Source of the DNA: Shinella curvata
Lineage (GTDB): Bacteria; Pseudomonadota; Alphaproteobacteria; Rhizobiales; Rhizobiaceae
Length of the DNA: 64,000 bases
Direction of reading: 5' to 3'
Assembly (NCBI RefSeq): GCF_022899935.1
Contig: NZ_JALJCJ010000011.1
Span: forward strand, 32,127-96,126
Shown here: positions 17,554 to 26,780 of the stretch, in pieces
Layout of the letters: each line of letters starts with the position of its first letter
Numbering within the stretch: position 1 is the stretch's first letter
The notes under the pieces: generated by a model
Told to the model about the DNA's origin: nothing
Databases searched by the model: none
Seen by the model: only the letters and a program-made list of their open reading frames with translations
Program-made: the position numbers and the translations under genes

Positions 17554-18045
17554 TTATTCCGCAGCCTGACGGCCTGCCGCGCCCATGTCTTCGGCGGCGG
17601 CGAGGATGGCTTTGACGATGTTGTGGTAGCCGGTGCATCGACAGATATTGCCTTCCAGGTTTTCCCGGACGGTCTGTTCGTTGAGCTTGGCGCCATAGCG
17701 GTTGATCATGTCGACGGCGGTCATCACCATGCCGGGCGTACAGAAGCCGCATTGCAGGCCGTGATTGGCCTTGAAGGCTGCCTGCACCGGGTGCAGCTCG
17801 CCGTTCGCGGCAAGCCCTTCGATGGTGAGGATTTCAGCGCCCGCGGCCTGGGCCGCGAGCATGGAACAGCTTTTCACGGCCTTGCCGTCCATATGCACGA
17901 CGCAGGCGCCGCACTGGGACGTATCGCATCCGATATGAGTTCCGGTGAGGCTGAGGGTGTCGCGCAGGAAGTGCACAAGCAGGGTGCGGCCCTCGCACTC
18001 TTTGCTCACCTTCCGGCCGTTGACGGTCATTGCCACTTTCGCCAT
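17554..18045 (-). CDS. Mo-hydroxylase 2Fe-2S (small, CoxS-like) subunit
   Basis: 163 residues. The plant-ferredoxin-type cluster ligands are C40, C45, C48 and C60; the helical-domain cluster ligands are C99, C102, C135 and C137 (CGFCTPGM and CRCTGYH). It shuttles electrons from the Mo site to FAD. The start at 18045 follows GGGAGGA; a frame beginning at 18168 is not family-like. First gene of the operon; the large subunit gene follows after about 100 bp, which is unusually wide for such operons but without any ORF in it. Confidence 0.92.
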   Translation of the reverse strand: MAKVAMTVNGRKVSKECEGRTLLVHFLRDTLSLTGTHIGCDTSQCGACVVHMDGKAVKSCSMLAAQAAGAEILTIEGLAANGELHPVQAAFKANHGLQCGFCTPGMVMTAVDMINRYGAKLNEQTVRENLEGNICRCTGYHNIVKAILAAAEDMGAAGRQAAE

Positions 18046-18504
18046 TCGTTCCTCCCTGGCGGTTGCAGAGCCGCTGGGCCGGTCGATCCGAGTGTGCATG
18101 CAGCGGGCGTCGTCGCGACGCGGGCCTGGGATCAGACGACACCAGCATTCAATTCGCGTGCATTTCATTCCGGCAAAGGTGCTGCGCGGGGTTCTCCTCC
18201 CGCCGGCGCAGCAGCAACAGTCATATCATTTGACTTTTTGCGGCGGGGATCAACCGGTACTTTCAGGGTAAATCGAAATTTCTCGTGACCGGATGCGTTT
18301 GACGGATCAAACAAACGAAACGGAAACGCTGTTTATTCGCACAGCAAAAAAATAGTTTAGTCCCATGGACTTCCCGGAAACCGGCTATATTTTGAACCTC
18401 GGACAGACCTGACCGTGCAAGACGGCGGCGTGTGTTGCGTAACGTAAGAAGGGGATAGTGCGGATCCGAAAACGGGGCGCATCTCAACTTTGGAGAACAT
18501 CTTC
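18046..18504 (+). other. Intergenic region, no gene recognised
   Basis: 459-bp divergent region between the Mo-hydroxylase operon and the glycine-zipper lipoprotein gene. It contains a short inverted repeat GTTTGA-cgga-TCAAAC at 18297-18312 and a GCTGT/ACAGC repeat at 18328-18345 next to a run of seven A. It must hold promoters for both sides, but I see no convincing -35/-10 pair. Confidence 0.5.
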
Positions 18505-18768
18505 ATGAAGAAAGTCATTGCGCTCGTCCTGGTCGGTCTGGCCGTCGCCAGCTGCACGCAGACGGAAAAGGGTGCAGGCATCGGCGCCGTGTCCGGCGCG
18601 ATCATCGGTGGCGCGATCACCGGTGACGTGCGCGGCGCTGCCGTCGGTGCTGCCATCGGTGGCGTCTCCGGCGCTGTGATCGGCTCTGTCGCCGAACAGC
18701 CTGGCCAGTGCTACTACCGCGACCGCTACGGCCGCCGCTACATCGATCGTTGCCCGTCGGGTTACTGA
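18505..18768 (+). CDS. Glycine-zipper small lipoprotein
   Basis: 87 residues. The signal peptide ends in a lipobox-like LAVASC with the Cys at about residue 17. A glycine-zipper stretch follows, with repeated G-x3-G spacing (GAGIGAVSGAIIGGAITG and GAAVGAAIGG). The C-terminal segment is aromatic and basic with two cysteines (QCYYRDRYGRRY, RCPSGY). This layout matches small outer-membrane/periplasmic glycine-zipper lipoproteins (OmpA-like/Rick_17kDa type). GGAGA lies 8 nt before the ATG at 18505. Function unknown. Confidence 0.8.
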   Translation: MKKVIALVLVGLAVASCTQTEKGAGIGAVSGAIIGGAITGDVRGAAVGAAIGGVSGAVIGSVAEQPGQCYYRDRYGRRYIDRCPSGY

Positions 18769-18792
18769 TACCCGTAAGCTGCAACTTTTACG

Positions 18793-18819
18793 AAGCCCCG
18801 GATAGTCTCCGGGGCTTTT
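18793..18819 (+). terminator. Rho-independent terminator
   Basis: Perfect 10-bp stem AAGCCCCGGA / TCCGGGGCTT with a 5-nt loop, followed by TT. It lies 25 bp after the glycine-zipper lipoprotein gene. Confidence 0.8.
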
Positions 18820-19034
18820 GCCTGTCCGCCGTCGGGATAAAATGCCCTTCGGTGCTTCAAATCCCGTCCGTCACCGTGTAAAACCGCCGTTAACATTACG
18901 GAAAACCTAACGCGTTAGGGTCTTTTCCTGCCTGAAAGCTCTGGATGAACCAGGGCGTCTGAAGTCTGTGACGGAAAGCTGCCGGTCCGCCGTAAGCCCC
19001 GCACCTTACGGAGAAAGGCGACGGATAGCTGCGG

Positions 19035-20957
19035 ATGCGGGATAAAGTGAACCGGCCGGAAAAGAGTTTTGCGTTTCTGAAAGCTGGCACCGCGCTCGCG
19101 GTTGCTGCTGCGTTGGCCGTTGCTCCTCTTTCTGCCTCCCCCGCTTTCGCCTTCGAAATCTTCGGCATGAAGTTCTTCGAGGACGAAGAGGACACGGTCT
19201 CCGTCATCGACCCGGTCAACTATACGCTGACGCTCAATCCTGGCACCGATGACGATGACCTGAAAGAGGCGATCGAGAACACCGCGCTGCTCAAGCAGGA
19301 CGAGGGCAAGCCGGTCTCGGGCGATCTCGGCCTCGTCATCAAGGCGCGCGATGACCGCGATCGCATTCTGGCCGCGCTATACGAACAGGCCCGCTATGGC
19401 GGCGTTGTGAAGGTCACGGTCGATGGACAGGATCTCGACCAATTGCCGCCCAACCCGGAATTTCCCAATCGCGGCGCCATTCCCGTCACGATCACCGTCG
19501 AGCCAGGCCCGGTCTTCACCTTCGGCGAGATTGCGTTTTCCGGCGATGCGGAGGGGCGAAATCCGGCCGATTATGGCCTTGTGGCGGGCGCTCGTGCCGA
19601 TTCCACCATCATCCTGAAGGCCGGCGAGAAAATGGTCGTCGATCTCAAGGCGGAGGGCCGGCCGCTTGCCAAACTCACCGAGCGCAACGCGACGGCGGAC
19701 CACAAGACGCAGACCGTCGACGTGGTGATCGCCGCCGAGGGCGGGCCGGTGGCACCTGTCGGCGACGTCGGCGTTACCGGCACCAAGACGGTCGATGCGG
19801 GTTTCGTGCAGCGCTATTCGCGCATCAATGCCGGACAGCCCTACTCACCGGAAGCCCTGAACAAGGCGGCGGAGCGACTGCGCACACTCGGCGTCTTTTC
19901 CAGCGTCACGATCCGCGAGGCCGACAAGCTGGCACCGGATGGCTCGCTGCCGATGACCATCGAGGTTTCCGAGGGCAAACACCGTTACTTCGGCGTCGGT
20001 GCCCAGGTGTCGAATACGGACGGCCTCGGCCTGCAGGGCTATTGGGGCCACCGCAACCTTTTCGGCCAGGCCGAATCCCTGCGCATCGAAGGTTCGGTCA
20101 GCCGCATCGGCGAATCGGCGCTCGGCGACATGGACTATTCGACGGCGATTCTCTTCTCCAAGCCCGGCGCCTTTGGTCCGGCATCGACCTTCAATGCCAG
20201 CCTCAAGGCCTCGATCGTCGATCCCGACGCCTACAAGGCGTTCACCACGACGGCGGCGGCCGGCGTCAGTGTCGAGCTTTCCGATCAGGATACGGTGAGC
20301 GCCGGCGGCGAGGTCATGTGGAGCGATGTCGAGGATGCCTTCGGCAAGAACAAGTACCTGACGGCTGCCATCCCGATCGAATATGTTCGCGACACGCGTG
20401 ACGACAAGCTGAACCCGACCGAAGGCTATCGCGCGATGATCAACGCGAAGCCGACCTATGAAATCAAGCGCGGCACGTTCTTCTCCAGTTTCGAGGGCGC
20501 TATCACCGGCTACCAGGCGCTCGGCGAGGAAAAGCGTTTCGTCCTCGCCGGCAAGGTCGCTGCCGGCACGATCATCGGCGGCAACGAGTTGTCCGACATT
20601 CCGGCGACGCGCCGCTTCTTCCTGGGCGGCGGCGGCACGGTGCGCGGCTACGGATACCAGGAGATCTCGCCGCGCAACGGTAAGGGCAAGATCCTCGGGG
20701 GGCGCTCCTATGTGGCGGCGACTGCGGAGGCGCGCATCGGCGTGACGGAGACGATCGGCATCGTGCCCTTCATCGACGTCGGCACGGTCTCGACCGACGA
20801 AGTTCCCGATTTCAAGGATATCAGGGCCGGTGCCGGTATCGGTCTTCGCTACGCGACACCCTTCGGGCCGCTCCGCCTCGATGTGGCGGTGCCGCTCAAG
20901 AAGTATGACGGCGGTACATCCTTCGGGGTCTATGCCGGCATTGGCCAGTCGTTCTGA
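19035..20957 (+). CDS. tamA: Autotransporter assembly complex protein TamA (Omp85 family)
   Basis: 640 residues with a signal peptide (cleavage near AFA). Three POTRA domains occupy about residues 55-320 and an Omp85/BamA-type 16-strand barrel about 330-640, including the conserved segment RRFFLGGGGTVRGYGYQ and a terminal aromatic (SF) as in outer-membrane barrels. TamA sits in the outer membrane and with TamB moves proteins or lipids across the periplasm. The adjacent tamB, 104 bp downstream on the same strand, supports the call. A 14-bp palindrome lies upstream at 18906-18919. Confidence 0.93.
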   Translation: MRDKVNRPEKSFAFLKAGTALAVAAALAVAPLSASPAFAFEIFGMKFFEDEEDTVSVIDPVNYTLTLNPGTDDDDLKEAIENTALLKQDEGKPVSGDLGLVIKARDDRDRILAALYEQARYGGVVKVTVDGQDLDQLPPNPEFPNRGAIPVTITVEPGPVFTFGEIAFSGDAEGRNPADYGLVAGARADSTIILKAGEKMVVDLKAEGRPLAKLTERNATADHKTQTVDVVIAAEGGPVAPVGDVGVTGTKTVDAGFVQRYSRINAGQPYSPEALNKAAERLRTLGVFSSVTIREADKLAPDGSLPMTIEVSEGKHRYFGVGAQVSNTDGLGLQGYWGHRNLFGQAESLRIEGSVSRIGESALGDMDYSTAILFSKPGAFGPASTFNASLKASIVDPDAYKAFTTTAAAGVSVELSDQDTVSAGGEVMWSDVEDAFGKNKYLTAAIPIEYVRDTRDDKLNPTEGYRAMINAKPTYEIKRGTFFSSFEGAITGYQALGEEKRFVLAGKVAAGTIIGGNELSDIPATRRFFLGGGGTVRGYGYQEISPRNGKGKILGGRSYVAATAEARIGVTETIGIVPFIDVGTVSTDEVPDFKDIRAGAGIGLRYATPFGPLRLDVAVPLKKYDGGTSFGVYAGIGQSF

Positions 20958-21061
20958 CGGCCGCCCGAATTTCCGTCTAGACTCTTGATCGGCCGGGCGA
21001 TTCGGATTCAAGACGGCCACGAGCGATTCTTTTCGCTCCCCGCACGCGAAATGGATGAAGC

Positions 21062-24000
21062 ATGAATAGGCTGTCCCGAATTCTCCGCGCGACGCTCCGT
21101 TATCTCGGTTACGGCATCGTCATTCTTCTGCTTGTTCTTGTCGGACTTGTCGGTTTCGTCGGCTTTACCGACGCGGGCGCGCGTTTCGCCGTCGCCTATG
21201 TCGAGAAAATCGCCGCGTCGAGTGGACAGACGATTTCGATCAGCGAACCGTCAGGCCTGCTTACGGGGCGGCTCAGGGCGAAGACGATTACCGTCGGCGA
21301 CGCGAAGGGCACCTATGCGGAGGTCAAGGATCTCTCCGTCGACTGGTCGCCGTTCAGTCTGCTCGGGTTCCGGTTCGACGCGCAGCGCATTTCGGCCTCT
21401 TCCATTTCGCTTCTGCGCCTTCCCGAATCGAAGGCGGACGCTGAAAAATCCGACACGCCCTTCACGCTGCCGGTCGAAGTGCATGTCGGTGCGCTGCAGG
21501 TGCCGGAGCTGTTCATTTCGGGCACCGTCGCCGGTCGCGATCAGCGTATCGTGCTTTCGGGCAGCGGCAATGCCACAGCCGACAGTGTGGCTGTGAAACT
21601 CTCCGCCTCCGAAAAGGCGCGTCCGGATGCGCGTGTCGTGGCCGATATCGTCTTCAATCCCGCCGACAACCAGCTTCGGCTCGAAGCCGACGTCGCCGAG
21701 CCGAAGGGCGGCATTCTGGCCGCTTTGCTCAAGCTGCCTGACGACCCGGCGATCTCGATCCGTCTGACCGGCGACGGTCCGCTGTCGCAGTGGAAGGGTC
21801 GCCTTTCCGCAGCACTCGACGGTACGGAGATGCTGCATGTCGACGGGCGCCACGACCTCGCGACGAACGGGCTGCATACGATCACGCTCAATGGCGGTGG
21901 CACGTTCGGTGCACTGATGCCGCCGCAATTGCGCCCGCTCTTTGCCGGCGAAACCGGCATCGATGTGATTGCCGCCTTCGACGGCTCGGACATGCTGCGC
22001 ATCGAAAAGGGCGCGATCTCGACGGGCGCGATGACGCTGGCCGCTTCGGGTACGGTCAGCGCGAAGGGCGCAAACAACCTCGACGTCAAACTCTCCGGTC
22101 GCGATGGCCCCATCGATTTTCGCTGGCCGCTTGCCGAAGGCGACGCGCGGGTGCTGATCGCTGGCGCCGACGTGTCCCTCACCGGCGAAGCGAGTGCTGC
22201 TGCACTTGACGCCAATGCTTCTATCGTCTCCGCCGAACTGCCGGCCGGGCGTATCGAGAACATCCGTCTTACGGCAAGAAGCGATGCCTTCAATGTGGCA
22301 AGCCAGTCCGGCCGCATCGAGGCGACGGTGGAAACCGGCGTGACGGCCTTCGCCAATGCCGATCTTGACCGTACGGTGAAGGGGCCGGCCAAGCTTGTCG
22401 CGACGCTGGACGTGTCGCCGACCGAGATCGCCTTCGATCCGGCGACGCTCGAAAGCGCCAGCATCGGCGGCACGCTGTCCGGCCGCTATGGGCTCGCAAG
22501 CCGCGAGGCCGACGTCAGTTTCCGCCTCTTCGCACTTCCCGCCGTGCTGCCGCCGGCCCTTGCCGGCAAGGTCGATACGACGATTGCGATGGAGGGGCGC
22601 GTCCAGCTCGGCAGCAACGGCGCAATCGAGCTTTCCGGCCTCAACGTAAAGTCCGGCACGCTGGAGACGACGGGTACCGTCTCGCTCGACAGCGGCAATC
22701 TCCAGGCGGCGTTGAGCGGCAAGGTTCTGAACCTCGGCAAGCTGCTCGCCGATGCCAAGGGAGAAGCCGCCTTCGACCTGTCCGCGACCGGCCCCGTCGA
22801 CGGACTGGATGTGTCGGCCAAGGTGACGTCCAGCGGAGCGACGCTTTCCGGCCGCACGCTGAGCGATCTCGTGGTGACGCTGAAGGGTAAGGCCGTCGCC
22901 GATAGTCCCGCGGGTGAACTGACGGCGACGGGCGCGCTCGACGGGCAGGCGATCAACGTGCGTTCCAGCATCACTTCGGAAGGTGGGCGCATTTCCGTGC
23001 CGGTGCTGGAGGCGGAGATCGGACCGAACACCTTGAAGGGTTCGCTCGCCCTGGCCGCGAACTTCATGCCTGATGGCACCATCCGCTTCGATTTCCCCGA
23101 TCTCGGCCTGCTCGCCGCGATGGCCGGGCAGAAGGCAGCCGGCGACCTTTCGGGTCAGGTCGAAATCGCGACGAGCAATGGCAAAACCTCTGCTACCGTG
23201 CAGGCCTCCGGCTCGTCCATCAGCCGCGACGCCGTCAGCATCACCAGCCCGGCCGTCGATCTCGACATCACCGACCTTGCGACTGCCGCGATCTCGGGCA
23301 CGGTTCGCGCTGAACGCGTCGCCTCGGGCGAGAACCGGCTGGACGCTCTGAAGCTCGAATTTTCACGCGCCGGGCAGGCGACCAATTTCGATCTCACCGG
23401 TCGTCTCGACGGTGCGCCGCTCATCACCAAGGGCCAGGTCCTCCAGCGTGAGGGTGGGCTGGATGTCGCATTGCAGGCCTTCGAGGCGGCCCCCCGGCGC
23501 ATCGCGCTGAAGCTCGCCAGGCCAACGACGATCGGTGTGACCGGCGGGGTGGTCTCGCTCGAGGGGCTGACCATCCAGGCCGGACGCGGTTCTATCGCAG
23601 TCTCCGGCAAGGCGGGAGAAACCCTCGACCTGTCGCTGCGGCTCGACGCGCTGCCGGCGGCACTGGTCAACAACTTCGCTGCCGGCCTCGGTGCGGAAGG
23701 CACGATCGGCGGCACGGTAACCGTCAGAGGGCAGGCGGCAGCGCCCGTCGTCAACTATGCGCTCGATTGGGGCGGTGCGGTGACGAGCCAGACGCGCAGC
23801 GCCGGCATCGGCGCGCTGACCATCAGCGCCAACGGTGCCTTCGCGAACAACCGGGTGACGCTCGATACCGTGCTTTCGGGCGGCGGCGGGCTCTCCTTCC
23901 GGGGCGGCGGCACGGTCGGTATCGGCGGGGCGACGCCGCTCGGGCTCAATTTCCGGGGCACGGTGCCGTTCGGCCTGCTGCAGGGCCAGCTGTCCGCCCA

Positions 24001-25231
24001 GGGCTTCGTGCTCACGGGCAATGCCAATGTGGATATCGCCATCGGCGGTACAGCGGCCGCGCCCTCCGTCACCGGTAGCATAACGGCAGGCGGTGCGCGC
24101 CTCGTCGACGTGCGCCGCAATCTCGCGGTGGAGAACCTGACGATCCGCGTGACGATGGATGGACGGCAGGCCGTCATCGAAACGCTCTCCGGCAGAGTAT
24201 CGAGCGGTGGACAGCTTTCGGCGAGCGGCCGTGTCGGTATCGACCCGGCGAGCGGTTTTCCGGTGGACGTGGCGATGCAGCTCCGCGACGTCACCTATGT
24301 GGATGGCACACTGGTGACCGCGAATGTGAGCGGCGACCTCACATTGCGCGGGCCGGTGGCCGGACTGGCGCTCGGCGGCAAGGTGCATATCAACAGGGCC
24401 AATGTCACCATTCCACAGCGATTGCCGGCGACGCTCTCCGAAATCAATATCAAGCATCGCAACGCGCCCGCCGAGGTCAAGCGTATGAAGGCCGATGTCA
24501 ACCGTGATCAGGGAAGCAGCGGTGCGACGCGTGGCATCGCGCTCGATCTGACCATCGAGGCGCCCGGCCAGCTCTTCGTGCGCGGGCGCGGCATCAACGC
24601 GGAACTCGGCGGCAGCTTGAGGGTGACGGGGAGCTCCGTCACACCCATTGTTTCCGGCGGTTTCGAACTGGAGCGCGGGCGCATGGAAATCCTGACGCGC
24701 CGGCTCGATTTCTCCAGTGCGCATATCGGCTTCGCCGGCGGGCTGGTGCCAACGGTCAATCTCGTGGCGGGCAGTTCGGCCGGTACGACGGAAATCACCG
24801 TCACGGTGGCCGGTCTTGCCAGCAACCCGACCGTCACCTTCGCGTCGTCACCCTCGCTGCCGCAGGATGAAATCCTCGCTCAGCTGATTTTCAACCGCTC
24901 GATGTCGAATCTTTCGGCGGTACAGATCGCCCAGCTCGCCTCGGCGGCAAGCCAGCTGGCAGGCGGCCGCTCGACGGGCCTGCTCGACAGTCTGCGCAGC
25001 AAGCTCGGTGTCGACGATCTCGATATCACCACGGACGCTCAGGGCCGCGCCGCGGTGTCGGCCGGCAAGTACCTGAACGACCGGACCTATATCGAACTGA
25101 AGCAGGACCCCGAGACGAACGGCGCCAAGGCGGTTATCAACCTCGATGTCGGCCGCGGCCTGAAGCTGCGCGGCGAAGCGGGTAGCGGCGGCAGCGCCGG
25201 GGCGGGTATCTTTTACGAAAAGGAATATTGA
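21062..25231 (+). CDS. tamB: Translocation and assembly module inner-membrane component TamB
   Basis: 1389-residue AsmA-like giant periplasmic protein. One N-terminal TM anchor (about 18-37), then over 1000 residues of repetitive beta-rich sequence consistent with the hydrophobic beta-taco groove, and a C-terminal DUF490/TamB domain (about 1040-1389) ending KEY. With TamA it forms the TAM complex. TamB-family proteins are known to take part in phospholipid transport to the outer membrane. Size is typical (E. coli 1259). No frameshift is seen. Confidence 0.93.
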   Translation: MNRLSRILRATLRYLGYGIVILLLVLVGLVGFVGFTDAGARFAVAYVEKIAASSGQTISISEPSGLLTGRLRAKTITVGDAKGTYAEVKDLSVDWSPFSLLGFRFDAQRISASSISLLRLPESKADAEKSDTPFTLPVEVHVGALQVPELFISGTVAGRDQRIVLSGSGNATADSVAVKLSASEKARPDARVVADIVFNPADNQLRLEADVAEPKGGILAALLKLPDDPAISIRLTGDGPLSQWKGRLSAALDGTEMLHVDGRHDLATNGLHTITLNGGGTFGALMPPQLRPLFAGETGIDVIAAFDGSDMLRIEKGAISTGAMTLAASGTVSAKGANNLDVKLSGRDGPIDFRWPLAEGDARVLIAGADVSLTGEASAAALDANASIVSAELPAGRIENIRLTARSDAFNVASQSGRIEATVETGVTAFANADLDRTVKGPAKLVATLDVSPTEIAFDPATLESASIGGTLSGRYGLASREADVSFRLFALPAVLPPALAGKVDTTIAMEGRVQLGSNGAIELSGLNVKSGTLETTGTVSLDSGNLQAALSGKVLNLGKLLADAKGEAAFDLSATGPVDGLDVSAKVTSSGATLSGRTLSDLVVTLKGKAVADSPAGELTATGALDGQAINVRSSITSEGGRISVPVLEAEIGPNTLKGSLALAANFMPDGTIRFDFPDLGLLAAMAGQKAAGDLSGQVEIATSNGKTSATVQASGSSISRDAVSITSPAVDLDITDLATAAISGTVRAERVASGENRLDALKLEFSRAGQATNFDLTGRLDGAPLITKGQVLQREGGLDVALQAFEAAPRRIALKLARPTTIGVTGGVVSLEGLTIQAGRGSIAVSGKAGETLDLSLRLDALPAALVNNFAAGLGAEGTIGGTVTVRGQAAAPVVNYALDWGGAVTSQTRSAGIGALTISANGAFANNRVTLDTVLSGGGGLSFRGGGTVGIGGATPLGLNFRGTVPFGLLQGQLSAQGFVLTGNANVDIAIGGTAAAPSVTGSITAGGARLVDVRRNLAVENLTIRVTMDGRQAVIETLSGRVSSGGQLSASGRVGIDPASGFPVDVAMQLRDVTYVDGTLVTANVSGDLTLRGPVAGLALGGKVHINRANVTIPQRLPATLSEINIKHRNAPAEVKRMKADVNRDQGSSGATRGIALDLTIEAPGQLFVRGRGINAELGGSLRVTGSSVTPIVSGGFELERGRMEILTRRLDFSSAHIGFAGGLVPTVNLVAGSSAGTTEITVTVAGLASNPTVTFASSPSLPQDEILAQLIFNRSMSNLSAVQIAQLASAASQLAGGRSTGLLDSLRSKLGVDDLDITTDAQGRAAVSAGKYLNDRTYIELKQDPETNGAKAVINLDVGRGLKLRGEAGSGGSAGAGIFYEKEY

Positions 25232-25250
25232 GGCGGCTTGTCCGGCGCTT

Positions 25251-25691
25251 TCACGCCAACGCGTTCTTTGTCGTCTTCAAGAGAATATTCGTTTCCGTCA
25301 CCGTGATGCCGTCGATAAGGCGAATGCGGTGCAGGGTCTCGTCGAATGTGCCGAGGTCGCGGTCCTCGAGCTCGGCGATGAAATCCCAACGGCCGTTGGT
25401 GGAGTGAAGGGCGCGGACCTGCGGCAGGCCGCGCAGTTGCGCGCTGACGCGGTCGGCCATCTTGCCGTGCACCTCGATCATCACGATGGCGCGCACGCCG
25501 CTGCCGGTCAGCTCCGCTCCGGTCTTGATGGTGAAAGCGGCAATCGTTCCGGATGAGACGAGCCGATCGATGCGCGCGGATACCGTGGCACGCGAGGCCC
25601 CGGTCATGGCGGCGAGTGAGGAGACGGGCATTCGGGCATTGTGGCGCAGCGCGCCGATCAAGGCGTGGTCGAGATCGTCAAGGCTTGCCAT
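25251..25691 (-). CDS. Lrp/AsnC-family transcriptional regulator
   Basis: 146 residues. N-terminal AsnC-type helix-turn-helix (MASLDDLDHALIGALRHNARM, then SSLAAMTGASRATVSARIDRL) and a C-terminal RAM (ACT-like) ligand domain. Divergent from arginase and ornithine aminotransferase genes with a 135-bp gap, so it probably controls them in response to arginine or ornithine, as Lrp-type regulators do for such genes in agrobacteria and rhizobia (inference). The ATG at 25691 is chosen; a longer frame starting at 25787 is not family-like and would extend across most of the shared promoter region. Confidence 0.88.
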   Translation of the reverse strand: MASLDDLDHALIGALRHNARMPVSSLAAMTGASRATVSARIDRLVSSGTIAAFTIKTGAELTGSGVRAIVMIEVHGKMADRVSAQLRGLPQVRALHSTNGRWDFIAELEDRDLGTFDETLHRIRLIDGITVTETNILLKTTKNALA

Positions 25692-25826
25692 TTTGTCATC
25701 CAGTGTTTCGCAAAATGCTAAATTCGTCCATCTATTTGTCAGTTTTCCCTCTTTTTGCCAACGGTGTGAACGGCAATAATCGCGCAAAACCGGGCAAACC
25801 GGCTCTCACGCACCGGCGGGGAAACC

Positions 25827-26762
25827 ATGGCTGAAAATGACAAGCATATCGCGCTGATTGGCGCACCCTTGGAAGAAGGTTCGGGCCGACGCGGCGCGGC
25901 AATGGGACCGACGGCGTTGCGTATCGCCGGCGTCGACACGACGCTGACCGATCTTGGACATACGGTGACGGATGAGGGCGACCTGCATCCCCTGCCGGCC
26001 CGCGATCTCGCCAACCATCCGAAGGCCAACAACCTTCAAGTCGTCGCGGCCTTCACGCGGGCTCTCGACACCGCCGTCTATGATGCGGCGCGCAGCGGAA
26101 AATTCCCGCTTATCCTTGGCGGCGATCATGCGCTCTCCATGGGCTCCGTCTCCGGCATGGCGCGCCATGCGGCCGATCAGGGCCGCCCGCTCTTCGTGCT
26201 CTGGCTCGATGCCCATGCCGACTTCAATTCGCCGGCAACCTCGCCTTCGGGCAATATGCACGGCATGCCCGTGGCCTTCTTCTGCGGCGAAGCCGAATTT
26301 ACGCCGATCCTCGAAGCCGGTCGCCCGATGGTCGATCCGAAGAATGTCTTTCAGGTCGGCATTCGCTCCGTCGATGCGCGCGAGCGCGAGGAAATCGCCG
26401 AACATGGCGTCAATGTCTATGATATGCGCGCGGTCGACGAGATCGGCATGGCGCATATCATGCACGACATCATTGCCCGCATCAAAGCAGAGAACGGCCT
26501 CCTGCATGTCAGCCTCGACGTCGATTTCCTCGATCCGGAGCTTGCACCCGGCGTCGGCACCACGGTGCCCGGTGGCGCGACCTTCCGCGAGGCGCATCTC
26601 ATCATGGAGATGCTCTGCGACAGCGGCCTTGTCTCCTCGCTCGATCTTGTCGAGTTGAACCCGTTCCTCGACGACCGCGGCAAGAGCGCGCGCATTCTCG
26701 TCGAACTGACCGCAAGCCTTTTCGGGCGCCGCATTCTCGACCGGCCGACCCGCAGCGCCTGA
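25827..26762 (+). CDS. rocF: Arginase
   Basis: 311-residue ureohydrolase with the two-manganese ligands visible: GGDHALSM, LDAHADFNSP and SLDVDFLDP. It hydrolyses arginine to ornithine and urea. The N-terminus IALIGAPLEEGSGRRGAAMGP matches true arginases (rocF type) rather than agmatinases. It is followed 18 bp later by ornithine aminotransferase, completing the arginine-to-glutamate-semialdehyde route. Cytoplasmic. Confidence 0.95.
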   Translation: MAENDKHIALIGAPLEEGSGRRGAAMGPTALRIAGVDTTLTDLGHTVTDEGDLHPLPARDLANHPKANNLQVVAAFTRALDTAVYDAARSGKFPLILGGDHALSMGSVSGMARHAADQGRPLFVLWLDAHADFNSPATSPSGNMHGMPVAFFCGEAEFTPILEAGRPMVDPKNVFQVGIRSVDAREREEIAEHGVNVYDMRAVDEIGMAHIMHDIIARIKAENGLLHVSLDVDFLDPELAPGVGTTVPGGATFREAHLIMEMLCDSGLVSSLDLVELNPFLDDRGKSARILVELTASLFGRRILDRPTRSA

Positions 26763-26780
26763 AAACAACCGGAGGACCCC

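Noticed and set aside
14293..18045. Calling the operon a carbon monoxide dehydrogenase
   Set aside because: The large subunit has AYRGAGR rather than AYxCSFR, and no CO-specific maturation genes are adjacent.
15070..18288. 1072-residue open frame on the plus strand
   Set aside because: Antisense to the Mo-hydroxylase operon, whose three genes are clear family members.
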